Source of the DNA: Bacillota bacterium | GTDB lineage: Bacteria; Bacillota; Sulfobacillia; RBS10-35; JAJYVN01 | Reading direction: 5' to 3' | DNA: 11,362 nt | NCBI GenBank assembly: GCA_021791995.1 | Contig: JAJYVN010000073.1 | Coordinates: 1 to 11,362 of the forward strand | Shown: in pieces, positions 1 to 6,317 of the stretch | How the letters are laid out: every line of letters starts with the position of its first letter | How positions within the stretch are numbered: the stretch's first letter is position 1 | Translations under genes and position numbers: made by a program | The notes under the pieces: model-generated | The model's input: only the letters and a program-made list of their open reading frames with translations | The model's database searches: none | What the model was told of the DNA's origin: nothing

Positions 1-1687
1 CAAGCCCCAGGAGCCGATCCCATACGAGGTTGTACTTCTGGCTCCATGTCCCTGGCTGATCAAACGCCAGGCGGAAGTGATCCCCATCGTCGGCCTCTCG
101 CACCCAATTGCGCGCAAACACCGCTGCCGCCTCCCGGTAGCGCTCTGCCTCCGTCGGCCGGCCGGAACGGAGACACCACTGTCCATACGCACCAAGGGCG
201 ACAATCGCCTTGATCGAAAGATTGGTGTTGTGGGCCAGGTGTCCCGCAAAGTCGTCGGTGCAGAGCTGGTTCTCCGGATCGTAGCCGTGGTCCAGAAGGT
301 AGTTGGCCCAGGCGTCTAGGATCTCCACGTACTGCCGAAGGAGGGGCGCATCAGGCATGGCCTCCGCCAGGGCGGAGGCCAGCAGAAGGAGGTTGCCGCA
401 CTCCTCGATGGGCATCTGCCCGTCCAGCGTCTCCTCCCCTCCCCCATACCGCTGCCCGTTGGCCAAGGGATAGGTGCCGAGGTCATGCGGCGCGAACGGG
501 TGGCGCCAGCGTGGCAACTGGGCATACTCCAGGATCGGCCGCAGCGTGGCCTCGAGCAACAGCGGATGGAAGACCAAAAAGAAGGGAGCGGTGGGGTAGG
601 CCACATCGACGGTGGCCATGCATCCGTTACTGTCGTTCTCCTTGGAAAACAAAAGCGGTGTGCCGTCCACATCGGCGACAAGCTTCTGGGCTGCCAGGCA
701 CTGGCGAAAAGCGAGCGCCCCCAGAGCGGCATACTTCTCCCCGCCAAGGGCCGTCATATCCGCCATCAGTTCAGCATCGAAGGATACGCAGCGTTCCGCC
801 AACATCCCGTAGTCGCGGAACGCGTCCACCACTAGGTCATCCGCACCCAATCCGTTCCGCCGCCAGTAGGCAGAAAGCCTCCGATGCAGGTACTCCACGG
901 CGAAGACATCGTCGTACGCCAGGACCAACACCCAGCGGGCGAGGTCGGCACCAACCTCGCCCAGATCGTGCACGAACGCCATGCCAACACCCTGCCCCGA
1001 CCGAGGCATGGACGGGTCGTCACCGACCGGCAGGTGGCCCTTCGACACAAAGGCCTCCCGAAGCGTCCCTCGCTGCCCCACCCCGGCGGCCACGCCGGAT
1101 TCCTTCCGCACCGCCCCATAGACAAAGCCCCAATCGATCCGGGTGTGGTCACCCGCTCGCCCAAGGATCCGCTGCTCCTGCGAACCAATGCCAATCGCTT
1201 CGATCCCGTCGGCCAGGTGCAGCCGCGACCAGATCACGTTCTGCTCGGGTCGTTCCACCGAAAGCATCGCAGATACGCCAAAGAAGAGCGAGACCGTGTG
1301 CGGCAGGCCGTCGAGCGATGTAACCTCCCAGGTGACATAGGTAATCGGACGCGACAGGGCATCGAGGTCCTGTGGGAGCATGGGGGTCATAAACGTGAAC
1401 TCCAGGTGGATGCCTGCCCCCTCAAACGTGGCGATCGTCCGTAACGGGAGCACCGCCAGGCCCGTCTGGCGCAACGCCGGCAAGCCTCGGGGCTCGGTGC
1501 CCATGATGCGATGGCAGCCGCCGTCGACGCGTACCAGCGCCTCCAGGGCCTGCGGCGCCCCCGTCCAATGCCTTGTCACATCATCCGTCAACTGGTCGGC
1601 CAGAGACCAGACACTGAAATAGGGATCACAGGTCACAAGCGGAACCGCGGGCGGTCGCAGACCCTGTTTTAGCATCGTCCGGTGCAC
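1..1687 (-). CDS. Glutaminase A-like (GtaA/DUF4965 family) protein, 3' end beyond window
   Basis: The 562 codons in the window are uninterrupted and collinear with the glutaminase A family (DUF4964/DUF5127 N-terminal part, then the six-hairpin DUF4965 and DUF1793 region). Visible family motifs are RPPAVPLVTCDPYFSVWS (about residues 11-28), LSRPITYVTWEV (near 112), GGEKYAAL (near 317), FSKENDSNGCMATVDV (near 348), FAPHDLGTYP (near 398), QMPIEECGNLLLL (near 424), CTDDFAGHLAHNTNLSIKAI (near 476) and GTWSQKYNLVWDRLLGL at the left edge. Roughly 100-130 residues are probably missing. I chose the GTG at 1687 because a GGAGGAG (about 1695-1701) lies 7 bases before it; the ATG at 1675 would be about 19 bases from that site. 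An in-frame TGA upstream excludes an N-terminal signal peptide, although characterised fungal members are secreted. Known members hydrolyse glutamine to glutamate, but most of the family is uncharacterised, so the substrate is uncertain. Confidence 0.88.
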   Translation of the reverse strand, partial: MHRTMLKQGLRPPAVPLVTCDPYFSVWSLADQLTDDVTRHWTGAPQALEALVRVDGGCHRIMGTEPRGLPALRQTGLAVLPLRTIATFEGAGIHLEFTFMTPMLPQDLDALSRPITYVTWEVTSLDGLPHTVSLFFGVSAMLSVERPEQNVIWSRLHLADGIEAIGIGSQEQRILGRAGDHTRIDWGFVYGAVRKESGVAAGVGQRGTLREAFVSKGHLPVGDDPSMPRSGQGVGMAFVHDLGEVGADLARWVLVLAYDDVFAVEYLHRRLSAYWRRNGLGADDLVVDAFRDYGMLAERCVSFDAELMADMTALGGEKYAALGALAFRQCLAAQKLVADVDGTPLLFSKENDSNGCMATVDVAYPTAPFFLVFHPLLLEATLRPILEYAQLPRWRHPFAPHDLGTYPLANGQRYGGGEETLDGQMPIEECGNLLLLASALAEAMPDAPLLRQYVEILDAWANYLLDHGYDPENQLCTDDFAGHLAHNTNLSIKAIVALGAYGQWCLRSGRPTEAERYREAAAVFARNWVREADDGDHFRLAFDQPGTWSQKYNLVWDRLLGL

Positions 1688-1694
1688 AGAAACG

Positions 1695-1701
1695 CTCCTC
1701 C
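1695..1701 (-). promoter_or_regulatory. Ribosome binding site deciding a GTG start
   Basis: On the minus strand GGAGGAG lies 7 bases before the GTG at 1687 and about 19 bases before the next in-frame ATG. This spacing is the main reason for choosing GTG as the start of the glutaminase A-like gene. Confidence 0.6.
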
Positions 1702-1736
1702 CCAGGCTTCGAGGTGCCCACGGCCTTCACCAGAAC

Positions 1737-1750
1737 AGGGGCGAACCCCT
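1737..1750 (-). terminator. Short UUCG-loop hairpin, possible weak terminator
   Basis: On the minus strand AGGGG, a TTCG tetraloop and CCCCT form a perfect five-base-pair stem. It lies between the cytochrome-like gene and the glutaminase-like gene. The sequence after it (GTTCTGG) is not a proper T-run, so termination would be weak. It could equally be an mRNA processing or attenuation element, or chance in GC-rich DNA. Confidence 0.25.
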
Positions 1751-1859
1751 TCCGAAGATTGACGCAAGCATACGCGCAAACCGCACCCGCTTCCGATCCG
1801 CCGGCGATGCTGCCGGCAGCGAGAATGCACAGAGCAATGAGATGCCATACTGCCGCCGA

Positions 1860-2558
1860 TCACTCCGTCGCCTCACGCAGCAAGGGAATCGCAATCAGAA
1901 CACCGATGACGGCCGCCACGACGCCGAGCACGAGGGGACTTGGAATGACGGCGGGCAATCGCACCGCCCGCCAGGGAGCGGCCACATGCACCATAACGAC
2001 TCCGGCGACGGTCCCGACTATCAGTCCCATGATGATGAAGCGCAAACGCTTGACGCGACCAGAAACGGCCTGTCGGGACTGGGACCCCCAATCCTCCAGG
2101 ATGGATCGCGGTACCTGGCGAATGTGTCCATAGACATGCACCGCGATCATGGGGATCCACATCGCGGCACTGGCAGCGTGAATGAAGAACAGCACCCGAT
2201 CGTGCACTGGCCCCTCGAAGGCCAAGCCAAAACCACTGATAAAAAGCGCCAGCGTGACGACCAACAGAGCGGGCCCCAAGAGCCGAAGCCAGATGTTGGG
2301 AGGCCCCTTAGCGACGAAGGCCGGGGACTTCCCGTAGTATTTAAAGAAGCGGTAGCCCACCCCGGTTAGTTTCACGATCAGTGGACCTGCCAGGAGCGCG
2401 CCAATGAAGATATGGACCATGATCAGGCGACTGAGATTGGCGGTCACGAACAGGTCAACCGCGAACCCCACGAGCAGCACCGCCCCGGCGAGCGCTGTCA
2501 GGCGCTCATTCCGAAGGACCGCCCGATACCGCCGGTCCAGGCTTGGATCGCGTGTCAA
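1860..2558 (-). CDS. Six-helix membrane protein, putative b-type cytochrome-like
   Basis: This is a 232-residue membrane protein with hydrophobic segments at about residues 20-40, 45-64, 92-113, 122-144, 172-192 and 205-226. Histidines sit inside or at the ends of helices: H49 (VHIFIG), H127 (FIHAASAAMW) and H141/H145 (VHVYGHIRQVP). This pattern recalls DUF4405 or cytochrome b561-like proteins that bind heme b and pass electrons to or from quinones; heme binding is inferred. The open frame continues upstream to 2894, but that part is Arg/Pro/Ser-rich, not hydrophobic and unlike coding sequence. I chose the TTG at 2558, with AAAGGGG (2567-2573) 8 bases upstream; a GTG at 2588 is the alternative. 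The gene is divergent from the prenyltransferase and lies 172 bp upstream of the glutaminase-like gene. I do not recognise a named gene. Confidence 0.75.
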   Translation of the reverse strand: MTRDPSLDRRYRAVLRNERLTALAGAVLLVGFAVDLFVTANLSRLIMVHIFIGALLAGPLIVKLTGVGYRFFKYYGKSPAFVAKGPPNIWLRLLGPALLVVTLALFISGFGLAFEGPVHDRVLFFIHAASAAMWIPMIAVHVYGHIRQVPRSILEDWGSQSRQAVSGRVKRLRFIIMGLIVGTVAGVVMVHVAAPWRAVRLPAVIPSPLVLGVVAAVIGVLIAIPLLREATE

Positions 2559-2566
2559 GTGGGTGT

Positions 2567-2573
2567 CCCCTTT
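2567..2573 (-). promoter_or_regulatory. Ribosome binding site deciding a TTG start
   Basis: AAAGGGG on the minus strand lies 8 bases before the TTG at 2558. It supports a 232-residue membrane protein rather than the longer reading frame with an implausible N-terminus. Confidence 0.5.
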
Positions 2574-2623
2574 GAGTTTGTTGACCACGTACGGCAGATC
2601 ACCGTGAACGAGCCACGACCACG

Positions 2624-2652
2624 TATGTAGTGTACTGAATTGCGCGCGGCAA
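2624..2652 (-). promoter_or_regulatory. Candidate sigma-70-type promoter for the membrane protein gene
   Basis: On the minus strand TTGCCG (2647-2652) and TACATA (2624-2629) are separated by 17 bases. They match the -35 and -10 consensus at 4 of 6 and 3 of 6 positions. Transcription would begin near 2617, giving a leader of about 60 bases before the TTG at 2558. The match is weak and may be chance. Confidence 0.25.
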
Positions 2653-2885
2653 TCCCACCCCCGCAAACCACGGCATTCGACGCGCCCAACGTGTCGCACC
2701 CGCAAATCGTCGATTTCCCCGGATCCACTGGGGTGCGGTGGAAAGCACACGGTCGAATGCCTCCCCAAGGGACACCATCCAGCCGGGTCCGACGGTCCGA
2801 TCGGACGGATCGATCTATCGTCCAACGGCCGGTGCGCTCCAGCATTGGGGGATGCAAGATCGTACCGTAACGGAAACCGAAGGCG

Positions 2886-2931
2886 CGCATTCAACGGGTG
2901 GGAGGGGAGCGAGTGATCACGTTGAATAGCG
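2886..2931. repeat. Inverted repeat in the divergent region
   Basis: CGCATTCAACG (2886-2896) is complementary to CGTTGAATAGCG (2920-2931) with one unpaired base (A2928), giving 11 pairs around a 23-base spacer. It lies about 155 bases upstream of the prenyltransferase start. The right arm contains TTGAAT, followed 19 bases later by TAAAAG, a poor promoter-like pair. It may be an operator with separated half-sites, an RNA hairpin, or chance. Confidence 0.4.
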
Positions 2932-3085
2932 TCTGGGTCTCCAACCTAAAAGGAGCATTTGTTCCAAACGGTGCGTCGCCAAGCACGACCGAGAGTGGTT
3001 GCGTATCCCGTGGCTGTCCCACAGGCTCGGCTCAGGGACCGGGAAAAACCGGCGTCCGACTTGGAACCCAGCGGAGGGACCCGGC

Positions 3086-4129
3086 ATGAGACCGTACACC
3101 GGCGCAGCAGCCCAGCATCCACCAAACCGTATCACCCTGTGGACGGGGGCCTTTACCGGCTTCTACCGCCCGGATACCGACCAGTTGCGCCAACTGGATC
3201 CGACGGCCAAGTTCCTGTACTCCGCCCGCAGCGTGATCCTGGTGATCTCTGTGCAGGCGGCCCTGATTGCTGGCCTTCTAGCGTTGCGCGCCGAAGCCTT
3301 TCACCTCCTGCGGTTTCTGTTGGTGCTGGTCGGGTTCGTCGCCCTGCACATGATCAGCAATCTCTCCAATGACTACTTTGGATTCAAGCGCGGACATGAC
3401 ACGCCGGACTCGCCACGCAGGCGATACACCGTGCACCCACTGGCCAGCGGCGTCCTCGAGAACCGCACATTGATCACCGGTGTGTTGATCCTGGCCGCCT
3501 TGGTTGGTGGCATCCTGGCCTTCTTCATCGTGGTGACCGGTTGGACCGCCGTCGGCTGCGGTGCTGTGGGGCTGGCACTCCTCTATTGGTACGATGCGGC
3601 CCCCGTGCCGCTCAAGGCGATCGGCCTAGGTGAAACAGCCTCGTTTGTCGTTTGGGGTCCCCTGATGGTGGGGGGTGGCTACGCCATGATCACCGGACAC
3701 CTTGGGTGGCCACCGATCCTGGCATCTGTACCCTACGGCCTCGGAGTCATGTCCATCCTTGTCGGCAAGCACACCGATCAATTGGAATTTGATCGGCGCC
3801 ACGGCAACGGGACCCTGCCCGCGATTCTTGGGGAAGAGACTGCCCGTCGCTTCAATCAGGGCGTCATCGCCGCAATGTATCTGGGCACCGCCAGCCTCAT
3901 TGCAACGGGCGTTTTGAGCATCTGGGTCGGCTTCGTCGCACTAGCCCTGCCCCTCGGTTTCCGAGCTGTCTCCGTCCTGGGGAACGCGCGCCCCACGGAG
4001 GCACCCGCAGGCTACGTTGGCTGGCCCCTCTGGTATCACAGAGCCTGCCTTGTGCACAATCGAGCCTTTGGCTGGCTGTATATCCTGGGTCTTGCCGTCG
4101 GAGCTGTTCTGCCCGCCATCAAAGGGTGA
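3086..4129 (+). CDS. UbiA-family prenyltransferase, MenA-like
   Basis: This is a 347-residue integral membrane protein with about nine hydrophobic segments. It resembles MenA-type enzymes, which attach a polyprenyl chain to an aromatic ring in quinone synthesis. The first motif is NLSNDYFGFKRGHD (92-105), the second HTDQLEFDRRHGNGTLP (229-245), and the middle loop YDAAPVPLKAIGLGE (169-183) matches the MenA loop YTGGPxPLxxxGLGE. Both motifs deviate: NDxxD reads NDYFG (D to G at 99), and the second motif has D231 and D236 five apart instead of four. The product is therefore uncertain. I chose the ATG at 3086, with GGAGGG (3073-3078) 7 bases upstream; an in-frame ATG at 2999 would add 29 residues unlike the family. 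The gene is divergent from the cytochrome-like gene and converges on the purine operon. Confidence 0.82.
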   Translation: MRPYTGAAAQHPPNRITLWTGAFTGFYRPDTDQLRQLDPTAKFLYSARSVILVISVQAALIAGLLALRAEAFHLLRFLLVLVGFVALHMISNLSNDYFGFKRGHDTPDSPRRRYTVHPLASGVLENRTLITGVLILAALVGGILAFFIVVTGWTAVGCGAVGLALLYWYDAAPVPLKAIGLGETASFVVWGPLMVGGGYAMITGHLGWPPILASVPYGLGVMSILVGKHTDQLEFDRRHGNGTLPAILGEETARRFNQGVIAAMYLGTASLIATGVLSIWVGFVALALPLGFRAVSVLGNARPTEAPAGYVGWPLWYHRACLVHNRAFGWLYILGLAVGAVLPAIKG

Positions 4130-4130
4130 C

Positions 4131-4168
4131 AAAACGCCGCCGTGCCGGGAGTTCCTGGCGCGGCGGCT
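4131..4168 (-). terminator. Intrinsic terminator at the end of the purine operon
   Basis: GCCGCCGTGCC (4136-4146) pairs with GGCGCGGCGGC (4157-4167) over 11 positions with one G-T wobble, around a 10-base loop. Read on the minus strand, the stem is followed at once by GTTTTGTC, so it fits an intrinsic terminator for the pur/TIM-barrel transcript. It lies exactly between the two convergent stop codons (4129 and 4187). On the plus strand no T-run follows, so it would act on the prenyltransferase transcript mainly as a 3' hairpin. Confidence 0.7.
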
Positions 4169-4186
4169 CCGCACCCCTCGGCAACC

Positions 4187-5035
4187 TCATTCCGTTGTCG
4201 AGGCCATCGCCCATGCCATCTGGAGCTGGCGACGGCTGTCCTTCAGGGTCTCGACGGACCCATCGATCTCCAAGACCAGCGTGCCGGCAAACCCAAGCAG
4301 CCGGAGTTCGCGCAAGGCCGAAGGCAGCCGAAGTTGTCCAGTGCCCAAGGCCCAGTGACGGTCCGTTTGGCCATCCGTATCATTGGCATGGACATGGCAA
4401 AGACGGGTTCCGATCGCTCGCACAAAATCCCCCACCGGACTCCCGGCGAGGAGCGCATGGCTGAGATCGACGGTGATACCCACACCCTCACAGCCGGGTT
4501 GGGCCAACAACTCCAAGAGCCGGTCCGCAGATGCCGCAACCTCCCGCGGGCCAATCAGGTTCTCCACGGTCAGAAGTACGCCATGCTCGCGAGCACAACC
4601 TTGTAACTCCGCGAGCACCTCTGCGGCAATCCCCCAGAACTCCCCAAAACGGACAGCTCCCACCGCCTGCGGATCCCCGAACACCGCCGGAACCTGCCCC
4701 AGGTGCAGCACGCAGAGCGAGGCACCCAGCTGCCCCGCCCAACGAATTCCGGCCCGTTGACTGTCAATCGATGCCCTTCGCACCCGCCGATTGCGCGCGA
4801 GTGGATTCACATCGGTCGTTGGAAGATGCACCGACAGCATCGCTCCGGTATCGCAAACAACGTGGCTGACGGCCTCGGAGTATTGGGCAAAGGGAACCGG
4901 GGCCATGACATCGCCCACCGCGAATGCCTCCAGCGCGGAGAAACCGGAGGCAAAAAGGCTCTGGCAGCGCCGGAGGAAGGCCTCTCGCTCGAGATTGGGA
5001 TAGGCTGAGAATCCGTAGCGCCACGGCTCAGGCAT
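4187..5035 (-). CDS. TIM-barrel metalloenzyme, endonuclease IV / sugar phosphate isomerase superfamily
   Basis: This 282-residue protein belongs to the xylose isomerase-like TIM-barrel (AP endonuclease family 2) superfamily. Candidate metal ligands occur in the usual order: H70 (SVHLP), H111 (LHLG), E158 (VENL), D190 and H193 (VDLSHA), H216 (HVHAND), D225 and H227 (TDRH) and E256 (VLEID). These positions parallel all nine zinc ligands of endonuclease IV, but DxH also occurs in sugar isomerases of the superfamily, so DNA repair versus sugar isomerisation cannot be decided. The ATG at 5035 has GGAGGG (5044-5049) 8 bases upstream and overlaps the purD stop by 8 bases. The open frame runs up to 5149, but those codons are purD read in another frame. 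It is the last gene of the operon. No gene symbol is recognised. Confidence 0.85.
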   Translation of the reverse strand: MPEPWRYGFSAYPNLEREAFLRRCQSLFASGFSALEAFAVGDVMAPVPFAQYSEAVSHVVCDTGAMLSVHLPTTDVNPLARNRRVRRASIDSQRAGIRWAGQLGASLCVLHLGQVPAVFGDPQAVGAVRFGEFWGIAAEVLAELQGCAREHGVLLTVENLIGPREVAASADRLLELLAQPGCEGVGITVDLSHALLAGSPVGDFVRAIGTRLCHVHANDTDGQTDRHWALGTGQLRLPSALRELRLLGFAGTLVLEIDGSVETLKDSRRQLQMAWAMASTTE

Positions 5036-6299
5036 CCACTTCGCCCTCCGAACGGGAGACCGCAATATCGTCCCGCCGCTGAACACCGGCAAATTGGACC
5101 GCGTCTGCAGCACGATACGCGGCACGACGCGCCGCCTCCTGCGTCGCACCGCATCCTACCACCGTCAATACACGACCACCCGTCGTGCACCACCCGGCGT
5201 CCCGGCGGTCCGTCGCCGCATGGAATGCGAGTACATCGGGGACATGCGCCACGCGACCCGCCGCGTCCAAGCCCTCGATCCGCTCGCCCGTGCGCGGCGC
5301 TGCAGGGTAACCCGCCGAGGCCAGTACAACCCCCACCGCCGCCCCGGACCGTTGCGATACATCCCCCGCCTCCCGTTCACCCTGGGCCGCGGCCCACCAC
5401 TGCAGGGCAATATCGCCATCGATCTGCGGCAGGAGCACCTGCGCCTCCGGATCGCCCAGCCGGCAGTTGAACTCCAGGACCTGCGGGCCGTCTGCTGTCA
5501 GCATCAACCCAGCAAAGAGAAAGCCAGTAAAAGGGCATCCCCGATCCGCCATGGCGGTCACCGCTGCCTCCAGGATATCCTGCCGAATCGTCCGCACCAA
5601 CTCCGGAGACACATCCGGAACGGGTGTAAAGGCCCCCATTCCGCCGGTCATCGGACCCTGATCGCCACGGAAAAGCCGCTTGTGATCCCGCGCCAGGCCA
5701 TAGAACTGGACTCTTGTACCATCCGAGAGGGCAAAGGCGGAGACCTCCCGCCCCTCCAAGCACTCCTCCAACACCACAGGGCCTCGCCGACCCAGGATCT
5801 CCGCTGCTTCGACCGCCTCCGCACGCGTCCTGGCGACCACAACCCCTTTCCCCGAGGCGAGGCCATCCGCCTTCAGCACCACCGGCAGGTCACAGCCCGC
5901 GGCGATGCGCACCGCCTCTTTGCCATCCGGCACGCGCAGGGCACGCGGCGCCGGAATCCCATACTGATGACAGAGCTCCATCGCCCAGGCCTTGCTACCC
6001 TCGATCCTCGCCGCCTGGGCGGAAGGCCCGAGCACGGTCAGTCCCTGCCGCCGCAAGCGGTCGGCCAGACCATTCACCAGGGGGGCCTCCGGCCCAATGA
6101 CCACAAGATCCGCCGCAACCGACCGAGCCTTCTCTGCCAGCGTATCCGCATCGTCCGGATCCAGCGTCCAGCGCTCCGCGACGTCCTCCATCCCGGCACT
6201 GCCAGGACAACTATAGACGCGCTCAACAGAGGCGCAACGCCTAAGGCGCCAGGCGATGGCGTGCTCTCGCGCCCCACTGCCGATCACAACAACCCGCAA
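5028..6299 (-). CDS. purD: Phosphoribosylamine-glycine ligase (GAR synthetase)
   Basis: PurD joins glycine to phosphoribosylamine using ATP, the second step of purine synthesis, in the cytosol. The 423 residues match the usual length. Seen are the N-terminal loop VVVIGSGAREHAIAW (3-17), GPEAPLVNGLAD (69-80), the ATP-grasp segment VVLKADGLASGKGVVVA (140-156), GPMTGGMGAF (214-223) and LEFNCRLGDPEAQ (274-286), the last holding the metal-binding Glu and Asn. The family usually starts with M-K/R-V immediately before this loop, which points to the TTG at 6299, with GGGGGGAG (6305-6312) 5 bases upstream. A GTG at 6314 would add five residues but lacks a good binding site. It follows purH by 18 bases and its last codons overlap the TIM-barrel gene. 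Confidence 0.96.
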   Translation of the reverse strand: MRVVVIGSGAREHAIAWRLRRCASVERVYSCPGSAGMEDVAERWTLDPDDADTLAEKARSVAADLVVIGPEAPLVNGLADRLRRQGLTVLGPSAQAARIEGSKAWAMELCHQYGIPAPRALRVPDGKEAVRIAAGCDLPVVLKADGLASGKGVVVARTRAEAVEAAEILGRRGPVVLEECLEGREVSAFALSDGTRVQFYGLARDHKRLFRGDQGPMTGGMGAFTPVPDVSPELVRTIRQDILEAAVTAMADRGCPFTGFLFAGLMLTADGPQVLEFNCRLGDPEAQVLLPQIDGDIALQWWAAAQGEREAGDVSQRSGAAVGVVLASAGYPAAPRTGERIEGLDAAGRVAHVPDVLAFHAATDRRDAGWCTTGGRVLTVVGCGATQEAARRAAYRAADAVQFAGVQRRDDIAVSRSEGEVDA

Positions 6300-6317
6300 A
6301 AGCGCTCCCCCCACCCA

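Larger units (their letters stand above)
2559..3085. other. Divergent intergenic region between membrane protein and prenyltransferase
   Basis: About 527 bp without a convincing gene. The open frames here are rich in Arg, Pro, Ser and Gly and have no recognisable motif. It holds a weak minus-strand promoter candidate (2624-2652), an inverted repeat with arms at 2886-2896 and 2920-2931, a 12-bp palindrome at 2795-2806 and a Shine-Dalgarno-like AAAAGGAG at about 2948-2955. I see no known riboswitch or T-box consensus. It must carry the promoters of both flanking genes unless they are transcribed from further away. Confidence 0.6.

Noticed and set aside
511..1323. A 270-codon plus-strand open frame opposite the glutaminase-like gene
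   Set aside because: It is a shadow of the minus-strand gene, whose frame carries a continuous series of family motifs; the plus-strand translation is Arg/Pro/Ser-rich.
2795..2806. Perfect 12-bp palindrome GTCCGATCGGAC
   Set aside because: Two or three perfect 12-bp palindromes are expected by chance in a window of this size, and another (GCTGCCGGCAGC, 1809-1820) occurs. No second copy or partner site was seen nearby.
2559..2894. N-terminal extension of the membrane protein up to 2894
   Set aside because: About 112 residues rich in Arg, Pro, Ser and Gly with no membrane segment. A TTG with a well-placed AAAGGGG gives a compact six-helix protein instead.
2559..3085. Riboswitch, T-box, tRNA or CRISPR array in the intergenic region
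   Set aside because: I looked for the T-box AGGGTGGNACCGCG core, TPP and cobalamin box sequences, tRNA-like arms and regularly spaced repeats and found none.
2959..3372. Plus-strand open frame starting at a TTG with AAAAGGAG just upstream
   Set aside because: It overlaps the prenyltransferase by nearly 290 bases in another frame and has no recognisable motif. The Shine-Dalgarno-like run is probably coincidental, though a short leader peptide cannot be excluded.
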